A program made the translations under genes and the position numbers. Shown piece after piece: positions 5,908-10,263 of a stretch of DNA of 10,263 nt (within the stretch, counting starts at the first letter, position 1; every line of letters starts with the position of its first letter). Under the pieces are notes generated by a model, which worked only from the letters and a program-made list of their open reading frames with translations, ran no database searches and was not told the DNA's origin. Origin of the DNA: an uncultured Peptococcaceae bacterium. Lineage in GTDB: Bacteria > Bacillota > Dehalobacteriia > UBA4068 > UBA4997. The stretch lies in the NCBI GenBank assembly GCA_947626615.1, contig CANQSW010000042.1, positions 1 through 10,263 on the forward strand, given 5' to 3'.

Positions 5908-7311
5908 TTACATTTTTAAGGTCTGGCGCAGCTTCCGCAGTTTTTCATCGGAATACGGCGGGCAGCGCAGCTGGTTCGGCTGGCCGACGCAGCGGAAAAT
6001 GGCGCGCTGGTTGGAAAACTCCAAAAATCCCGCTTCGCCGTGATAGCGGCCCATGCCGCTCATGCCCGCGCCGCCAAACGGCAGGCCGGGGTGCAGCGTG
6101 TGCGTGATCGTATCGTTGATACACATACCGCCGCAGCGCAGCTTGCGCGTCACCATGCTGTCCGTGTCGCCGCCCGCGCTGAAGAGATAGGCGGCCAAAG
6201 GCGTCGGCCGGGCGTTTACGAAGCGCACGGCGTTGCTGACCTTATCGAACGTCAGCACGGTGATGACCGGGCCGAACACCTCCTCCTGCATAACAGGCTC
6301 TTTTAAGTCGACGTTGGTCAAAATGGTCGGCGCTATCTTCAGGTTCGCTTCGTCCACCTGGCCGCCGAAGAACACGCTGGACGTGCCGCGGTGCGGCGCG
6401 ATATAAGCGTTGATACGGTCAAAATGCTCCCGGTTGACGATGCGCACCAGATCCTTGGATTCGATGGGATTTTCGCCGTACATCTCGCGGAAGGCGAAGG
6501 CCAGAGACGACATGAACGCCTCTTTCTGCTCCTCGGCCACCAAAACGTAATCCGGCGCGATGCAGGTCTGCCCGGCGTTCAGCATTTTGCCCCAGGCGAT
6601 AGCCTTGGCCGCGCGGTATATGTTGGCGCGCCCGGTGACGATGCAGGGGCACTTGCCGCCCAGCTCCAGCGTGACGGAGGCCAGATGCTCGGCCGCGGCC
6701 AGCATGACCTGTTTGCCCACAGCAGGGCTGCCGGTGAAAAATATGTGGTCAAACGGCTCGGCTGTCAGGGCTTTGGCCACGTCCGGCCCGCCCAGCACCA
6801 CGTGAACGTAGTTTTCCTCAAAGGTGGTATTGATCATTTCCGCCAGCACGGCGGCGGTCTTCGGGGCCATTTCCGACGGCTTCACCACGCAGGTGTTGCC
6901 GGCCAAAATGGCGGATATCAGCGGCAGCAGCGTCAACTGCACGGGATAATTCCACGGCGCGATGATCAGCACGCAGCCTTTAGGGTCGTACTGTATGCGG
7001 CTGGAGCCGTGCGCGGTCAGCTTGCTGGGGAGCAGCTTTTTGCCCTTCAGCCAGCCGCCGCCCTTGCGGAACACCTCGTCCAGCTCCTGATACACCGGCA
7101 AAAGCTCGGTGGTGAACGCTTCGTATTCCGGTTTGCCCAGATCCTGCTCCAGCGCCTCGATCAGCCGGGGCTCGTATTTTTTGATCGCGTCCCTGATATC
7201 GATCAGCGCGTTGTTGCGGAAGGGTCTGCCATTGATCTCGTGCGTGGTAGCGCCGGTCAGGAAAAAGGCCTTCTGCGCCGCCACCAAATCGCTGTAAGCT
7301 GTTTTACTCAT
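5908..7311 (-). CDS. NAD(P)-dependent aldehyde dehydrogenase, class 3 (ALDH3/YwdH-like)
   Basis: This 467-residue cytoplasmic oxidoreductase converts aldehydes to carboxylic acids. It shows PWNYP with the oxyanion Asn at 121, the nucleotide-binding FTGSPAVGK (192-200), the general base in TLELGGK (Glu216), the catalytic Cys250 in NAGQTCIAP, and EEVFGP (343-348). Length and the short C-terminal tail with a CPPYSDEK motif fit class 3 enzymes (B. subtilis YwdH-type; mammalian ALDH3), which act on medium- and long-chain or aromatic aldehydes. Its substrate cannot be read from sequence. The start is ATG at 7311, with GGAGG seven bases upstream. A longer frame to 7374 would begin inside the -35 box and encode a spurious hydrophobic segment, so it is rejected. 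The gene has its own promoter directly after the upstream terminator, so it is probably independent of the nitrogen genes. Confidence 0.95.
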   Translation of the reverse strand: MSKTAYSDLVAAQKAFFLTGATTHEINGRPFRNNALIDIRDAIKKYEPRLIEALEQDLGKPEYEAFTTELLPVYQELDEVFRKGGGWLKGKKLLPSKLTAHGSSRIQYDPKGCVLIIAPWNYPVQLTLLPLISAILAGNTCVVKPSEMAPKTAAVLAEMINTTFEENYVHVVLGGPDVAKALTAEPFDHIFFTGSPAVGKQVMLAAAEHLASVTLELGGKCPCIVTGRANIYRAAKAIAWGKMLNAGQTCIAPDYVLVAEEQKEAFMSSLAFAFREMYGENPIESKDLVRIVNREHFDRINAYIAPHRGTSSVFFGGQVDEANLKIAPTILTNVDLKEPVMQEEVFGPVITVLTFDKVSNAVRFVNARPTPLAAYLFSAGGDTDSMVTRKLRCGGMCINDTITHTLHPGLPFGGAGMSGMGRYHGEAGFLEFSNQRAIFRCVGQPNQLRCPPYSDEKLRKLRQTLKM

Positions 7312-7333
7312 GCTGCGCCTCCAGAAATATACA

Positions 7334-7350
7334 AACATTATTAACATTAT
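7334..7350 (-). repeat. AACATTAT direct repeat at the aldehyde dehydrogenase transcription start
   Basis: Two copies of AACATTAT (plus-strand reading, 7334-7341 and 7343-7350), one base apart, overlap the -10 box and the expected start of transcription. They could be operator half-sites, but the tract is AT-rich and chance is a real alternative. Confidence 0.35.
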
Positions 7351-7374
7351 AACGAAAACACGGCGGAAAATCAA
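7346..7374 (-). promoter_or_regulatory. Promoter of the aldehyde dehydrogenase gene
   Basis: On the minus strand TTGATT (7374-7369) is separated by 17 bases from an exact TATAAT (7351-7346). This predicts initiation near 7339 and a leader of about 28 bases that includes the GGAGG ribosome-binding site. It lies immediately after the T-run of the glnA-unit terminator. Confidence 0.8.
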
Positions 7375-7376
7375 CT

Positions 7377-7416
7377 AAAAAAGCAGCACCGCCGGGTGAA
7401 CCGGAAAATGCTGCTT
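7377..7416 (-). terminator. Rho-independent terminator after the ANTAR regulator
   Basis: On the minus strand AAGCAGCA pairs with TGCTGCTT, enclosing a second CCGG/CCGG stem, and ends in six Ts (complement of 7382-7377). The hairpin begins within the stop codon of the ANTAR gene. It should end the glnA transcript before the aldehyde dehydrogenase promoter. Confidence 0.88.
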
Positions 7417-7996
7417 ATGCGTCCTGATACTGCTTGATAATGGCCTCGGCCACGCTTTGCTTGGTGTCGCGCCTGTCCATAGCCAGACGCTCGATATAGG
7501 CGTGCGCGGCCGCCTCCGCCATACCCTGCCGCTCTATCAGCAGGCATTTGGCGCGGGATACCAGCCGCAGTTCGTCCAGCTTGCGCTCCAGACGGCGGTT
7601 CTCCAGCCGCAGCTTTTCCAGCCGCTGACTGGTTATCTGCAGCAGCGAGAGCGTTTGCTCGAATGTCACCCGGTTCAGCGGCTTTTCCAGCACGATCACG
7701 CCGAAATCCGAAAGCCCCGGCTGCAGCGTGTGCATCGCGTCGTCGCGTATCAGCAAAAGGACGCTGGCCGACGACTGGTGCGCCGCCGTCATCGCCAGAT
7801 CCTGCCCGGTCTCGTCCGGCAGCGGGGCGTTGATGACCACCAGCTCAAAATCCTGCTGCAGCAGGATACGCCGGGCCTCGTTGCCGCTGGCCGCCGCCGT
7901 CAGCTTGGCGGCGCCGAAATGCAGCGACAAAAGCTGCGCCAGAGAATGTTGCCCCTTGGCGGAAGAAACGATCAAACAAGAGTCCAGTTGCGCCAC
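7415..7996 (-). CDS. ANTAR-domain RNA-binding regulator with degenerate receiver domain (NitR/NasT-like)
   Basis: This 193-residue protein has a receiver-like fold (about 1-118), a coiled-coil linker (about 122-145, LEKLRLENRRLERKLDEL) and a C-terminal ANTAR domain (about 140-190: RAKCLLIERQGMAEAAAHAYIERLAM, then VAEAIIK). ANTAR proteins bind paired RNA stem-loops with six-base loops and usually block terminators in nitrogen-use genes. The receiver keeps the conserved Lys (Lys105, EKP). It has Asn56 where the phosphorylated Asp should be (VVINAPLPDETG) and lacks the acidic pair after strand 1 (LIVSSAKG). Control by phosphorylation is therefore unlikely. The gene follows glutamine synthetase by 21 bases, as the nitR regulator follows glnA in Clostridium saccharobutylicum. 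The annotated start is GTG at 7996, although its AAAAGGGG site nearly touches it, so a CTG at 7987 is possible. Confidence 0.9.
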   Translation of the reverse strand: MAQLDSCLIVSSAKGQHSLAQLLSLHFGAAKLTAAASGNEARRILLQQDFELVVINAPLPDETGQDLAMTAAHQSSASVLLLIRDDAMHTLQPGLSDFGVIVLEKPLNRVTFEQTLSLLQITSQRLEKLRLENRRLERKLDELRLVSRAKCLLIERQGMAEAAAHAYIERLAMDRRDTKQSVAEAIIKQYQDA

Positions 7997-8017
7997 CCCC
8001 TTTTGGGCCGGTCTTGT

Positions 8018-9325
8018 TCAATATACGCCAAGATACATAGCTTCCTCGGCCCGCGCTTTATCCGCCGCCACGCAATACGTCTCCCACTCCTCGCGTTTGG
8101 CGTTGACAAAAAGCTCCAGAATATCGTCGGTGATGACGGAGCGCACGAAATCGCTGTTTTTGGCGGCGTCGATAGCCTCGCCCAGATTTTCCGGCAGGCG
8201 GGCAAAGCTGCCGTCGGCCGCCGAAACGAAATCGCTGCGCAGAGGTTCGCAGAGCGGCATTTGCTGCTCCACGCCCTCCAGCCCGGCGTTCAGCAAAAGC
8301 GCGAACGCCAGATAGGGATTAAGGCAGGCGTCCGGCGAGCGCAGCTCCATATGCACCGATTTGGCGTCCGAGACCGGGAAGCTCACCAGCTGGAAGCGGC
8401 TTTTATCCGACCAGCTGATATAATCCGGGGCTTCAAAGCTGCCGAAGCGGGCGTAGGAATTGGTCAGAGAATTCAAAAACAGCGTCATCTCGCTGATACG
8501 GTTAAGTATACCGGCAATAAAATGCCGGGCGGTCGCCTGCTCCGCGCTGTTGGCGCCGAAAATATTTTCGCCGTTTTTATACAGAAAGAAATGCGTGTGC
8601 AGGCCGCAGCCGTACTGCTCGGCGAAAGGCTTCGGCAGCATGGAGGCATAGAGGCCGTTATAGCTGGCCACGGTTTTTACCACCGTCTTAAAGCTGAGGA
8701 AATCGTCCGCCGCCGTCATCGGGTCGCTGGGGCGAAAATCGATCTCGTTCTGCCCCGGGCCGCGCTCGTGGTGCGATTTCTGCGGCTGTATGCCCATATC
8801 CTCCAGATAGAGGCAGATCTGGCGGCGCACGTCCTCGCCCTTATCCAGCGGCGCCACGTCCAGATAACCGGCGTGGTCGTTGGTGCGGTGCGATATCGCG
8901 CCGTCTTCGTCCAGCTCCAGTAGATAAAATTCACATTCCGTCCCCAGACGACATTCCAGACCGGCCGCGTGCAGCCGCTTGATCGCCTGATTCAGCATAA
9001 AACGCCCGTCGCCCAAAAACGGCCGGCCGTCGGGATAGCAGATGTTGCAGAAAACGCGCACCACCCGCCCGGTGGAGGGCCGCCAGGGCAAAAAAGCCAG
9101 CGTGCTGGGATCGGGGAAGAGCAGCAGCTCGGAGGATTCGTTGCTCATAAAGCCCCGCACGGCCGAAGCCTCGAACGGTATGCCGTCGCGGCAGGCGTGC
9201 GGCAGCTCGTTCGGCATTATGGAAATATTCTTCATCACGCCAAAAACGTCGCAGAACATCAGCCGGATAAATTTAACGTCGTTTTCCTCCACGAATTGCA
9301 GAGCGTCCTCTACTGTACGCAGCAT
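8018..9325 (-). CDS. glnA: Type I glutamine synthetase
   Basis: This 435-residue enzyme makes glutamine from glutamate, ammonium and ATP, normally as a dodecamer. The N-terminal beta-grasp domain has KFIRLMFCDVFG (18-29). Metal and substrate residues appear in GTECEF (Glu130, Glu132), HHERGPGQNEID (Glu187, Glu194), GCGLHTH (His243), FEAP and MELRSPD, with NPYLAFALLLNAGLEG near the end. The motif usually read FDGSS or FDASA is FEASA (51-55), so the residue matching enterobacterial Asp50 is Glu52. Ser61 aligns with the B. subtilis Arg62 used in glutamine feedback. The start is ATG at 9325, with GGGAGG eight bases upstream. A GTG at 9334 overlaps that site and is rejected. Its own promoter, glutamate synthase subunits upstream and the ANTAR regulator downstream support ammonium assimilation. 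A gamma-glutamyl-amine ligase is a less likely alternative. Confidence 0.93.
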   Translation of the reverse strand: MLRTVEDALQFVEENDVKFIRLMFCDVFGVMKNISIMPNELPHACRDGIPFEASAVRGFMSNESSELLLFPDPSTLAFLPWRPSTGRVVRVFCNICYPDGRPFLGDGRFMLNQAIKRLHAAGLECRLGTECEFYLLELDEDGAISHRTNDHAGYLDVAPLDKGEDVRRQICLYLEDMGIQPQKSHHERGPGQNEIDFRPSDPMTAADDFLSFKTVVKTVASYNGLYASMLPKPFAEQYGCGLHTHFFLYKNGENIFGANSAEQATARHFIAGILNRISEMTLFLNSLTNSYARFGSFEAPDYISWSDKSRFQLVSFPVSDAKSVHMELRSPDACLNPYLAFALLLNAGLEGVEQQMPLCEPLRSDFVSAADGSFARLPENLGEAIDAAKNSDFVRSVITDDILELFVNAKREEWETYCVAADKARAEEAMYLGVY

Positions 9326-9338
9326 AAGCGCCACCTCC

Positions 9339-9352
9339 CAGAATCAATTCTG
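9339..9352 (-). promoter_or_regulatory. Inverted repeat at the glnA transcript start, possible operator or ANTAR-type hairpin
   Basis: CAGAATTGATTCTG (minus strand) is a perfect palindrome with a two-base centre. It begins at or next to the predicted first transcribed base and abuts the GGGAGG ribosome-binding site. As RNA, CAGA/UCUG can close a six-base loop, AUUGAU, which has A at loop position 1 and G at position 4 as in ANTAR targets. The second hairpin and the terminator expected of the classical ANTAR target are not evident. Confidence 0.5.
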
Positions 9353-9359
9353 TGTTTTT

Positions 9360-9388
9360 ATTTTAACATATCCCAGCGGCTATGGCAA
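9360..9388 (-). promoter_or_regulatory. glnA promoter with extended -10
   Basis: On the minus strand TTGCCA (9388-9383) is separated by 17 bases from TAAAAT (9365-9360), preceded by TG as an extended -10. Each hexamer matches the consensus at five of six positions. Initiation is expected near 9353. It lies in the 67-base gap after the GXGXG gene, where no terminator is seen, so some read-through from upstream is likely. Confidence 0.82.
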
Positions 9389-9392
9389 ACAC

Positions 9393-10115
9393 TTAATTGT
9401 TCACGTAAAGCTGCTTGTACGGATTGGCGGTGTTGGGCATCAGCAGATAAAATTTCTGGCTCAAAAGCTCCGCCGGGTCGCCGCCGAAATTGGCGCAGAA
9501 TTCACTGACGTAGCCCATGACGGAAGCTTTGTCCTTCTTGGTGGCCACACGGCAGACCACCTGCGGCGGCAGGCCGTAAGGCTCTGTATCCGAGCGCAGG
9601 AAAATTTTGCCGCCGTGCATACCGGTGCCGGTGAAATAACCCACGGGGAGTTTGCCCTCCTCGCCGATACCCAGCACGACGATAATACCGCCCGCCTGAT
9701 ATTCGCCGAGGAAGCTGCCCACGCGGCCGCCGATAACGATCACGGGGATCTTCTCCTGATATTCTTTCATGTGGATACCCGTGCGGTAGCCGGAGTTGCC
9801 GCGCACGAATATTTTGCCGCCGCGCATGGCGTAGCCCGTGGCGTCGCCCGCGTTGCCGTAGATGACGATCTCGCCGTCGTTCATGGTGTCGCCGGTGGCT
9901 TCCTGCGTGCTGCCGTTGACGATGATGCGCGAGCCGTCCAGATACGCGCCAAGCGCGTTGCCGGGCAGGCCGTTGATGATGATATCCTTATTGCCAAGGC
10001 CCGTGCCGATATAGCGCTGGCCGAGGCAGTTATCGATCACCACCTGGGCGTCCTCGCAGGCGCGGACTTTGGCGTTCAATTCCTTAAAATGCATCGCTTT
10101 GGCGTTGATATTCAT
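9393..10115 (-). CDS. Glutamate synthase GXGXG-domain subunit (GltB3/GlxC-like)
   Basis: The 240-residue protein corresponds to the C-terminal beta-helix domain of glutamate synthase large subunits, here a free-standing subunit. Repeated GXGXG-type turns are visible: IGTGLGNKDIIINGLPGN, DGSRIIVNG, NDGEIVIYGNAGDATGYAMRGGKIFVRGNSGYRTGIHM and GGRVGSFLGEYQAGGIIVVLG. In full-length enzymes this domain joins the amidotransferase and FMN domains and shapes the ammonia channel. Split versions occur in archaea, many Clostridia and the rhizobial glxBCD genes. The related FwdC/FmdC tungsten- or molybdenum-enzyme subunits share the fold, but the context favours glutamate synthase. The start is ATG at 10115, with AAGGAGG seven bases upstream. 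It overlaps the preceding gene by ATGA, implying coupled translation. The FMN-domain and electron-transfer subunits are not in the window. Confidence 0.9.
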   Translation of the reverse strand: MNINAKAMHFKELNAKVRACEDAQVVIDNCLGQRYIGTGLGNKDIIINGLPGNALGAYLDGSRIIVNGSTQEATGDTMNDGEIVIYGNAGDATGYAMRGGKIFVRGNSGYRTGIHMKEYQEKIPVIVIGGRVGSFLGEYQAGGIIVVLGIGEEGKLPVGYFTGTGMHGGKIFLRSDTEPYGLPPQVVCRVATKKDKASVMGYVSEFCANFGGDPAELLSQKFYLLMPNTANPYKQLYVNN

Positions 10116-10263
10116 GCTTCTTCCTCCTTCGCGCCGGCCAGCATAACGTCGCGTTCCCGGCGGCTGAAGGCCATCAGCTGCGGGTGCTGTCTTAGCAGCT
10201 CGAAATCTACTTCGTCCAGCGATTTTTTATCCCGAATGAGCGCGGTGTAGATACCGGCCCGGG
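10112..10263 (-). CDS. 3' end of a probable class II glutamine amidotransferase subunit of glutamate synthase (GltB1/GlxB-like)
   Basis: Only the last 50 residues are present, ending in TGA at 10114-10112. The fragment reads RAGIYTALIRDKKSLDEVDF and then a charged helical tail ending AGAKEEEA. No catalytic residue is visible, so the assignment rests mainly on context: in glxB-glxC and related clostridial or archaeal clusters, the amidotransferase gene directly precedes the GXGXG subunit. The four-base ATGA overlap with that gene supports a shared complex. The start and most of the gene lie beyond the right edge. An FMN-domain subunit or another partner cannot be excluded. Confidence 0.6.
   Translation of the reverse strand, partial: RAGIYTALIRDKKSLDEVDFELLRQHPQLMAFSRRERDVMLAGAKEEEA

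Noticed and set aside
7312..7374. N-terminal extension of the aldehyde dehydrogenase with an apparent membrane helix
   Set aside because: The TTG start is the first three bases of the -35 box and the extension spans the promoter and the ribosome-binding site, so it would not be transcribed or translated.
7457..8923. Long plus-strand open frame of 488 codons opposite the ANTAR and glnA genes
   Set aside because: The translation is Arg/Gln/His-rich, typical of a GC-rich antisense shadow, and spans two genes with strong protein evidence on the other strand.
9042..10250. Plus-strand open frame of 402 codons opposite glnA and the GXGXG gene
   Set aside because: It is a shadow frame; its periodic Ala/His/Asp pattern mirrors the Gly-rich repeats of the GXGXG domain on the opposite strand.
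1..10263. tRNA, rRNA, SRP RNA genes, CRISPR arrays, insertion sequences or defence genes
   Set aside because: No cloverleaf, repeat-spacer pattern, transposase motif or known defence domain was seen in either strand; gaps between genes are too small for most of these.

Overview
The window is about 10.3 kb of tightly packed bacterial chromosome. Every supportable gene lies on the minus strand, so transcription runs from high to low coordinates. Gene content and order (ylxM-ffh-rpsP-khpA-rimM-trmD), strong Shine-Dalgarno sites, GTG starts and near-consensus SigA-type promoters point to a GC-rich member of the Bacillota. A Negativicutes or clostridial lineage is plausible, but genus and species cannot be read from the sequence.

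Region 1 (10263-7377) handles ammonium assimilation. It opens with the 3' end of a probable glutamine-amidotransferase subunit of a split, glxB/glxC-type glutamate synthase. That gene overlaps the GXGXG-domain subunit by an ATGA. After a well-formed promoter comes a type I glutamine synthetase, followed 21 bases later by an ANTAR-domain RNA-binding regulator with a degenerate receiver domain. A strong intrinsic terminator closes the unit. The layout is that of a GS-GOGAT nitrogen locus with its own antiterminator-type regulator. An inverted repeat lies at the predicted glnA start of transcription.

Region 2 (7374-4342) is less conserved. It holds an aldehyde dehydrogenase of the class 3 type with its own promoter, a visibly AT-richer secreted protein with a copper-amine-oxidase-type N-terminal domain, and a small four-helix membrane protein of the CmpB/ABC-type IV family. 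A long hairpin with T-rich 5' and A-rich 3' flanks sits between the dehydrogenase and the secreted protein. It does not look like a terminator.

Region 3 (4315-1) is the core translation and protein-export operon. A promoter with exact TTGACA and TATAAT boxes 17 bases apart drives ylxM, ffh, rpsP, khpA, rimM and trmD. Together they cover the signal recognition particle GTPase, ribosomal protein bS16, an RNA-binding KH protein, a 30S maturation factor and the tRNA m1G37 methyltransferase. The trmD product is fused in frame to a second, SAM-dependent RNA-methyltransferase-like domain and runs off the left edge.

Most of the window is ordinary housekeeping DNA. I do not see a defence system, mobile element, CRISPR array or new enzymatic system. 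The points worth a second look are the glnA leader and its ANTAR partner, the Asp-to-Glu change in the glutamine synthetase, the TrmD fusion, and several unexplained inverted repeats.
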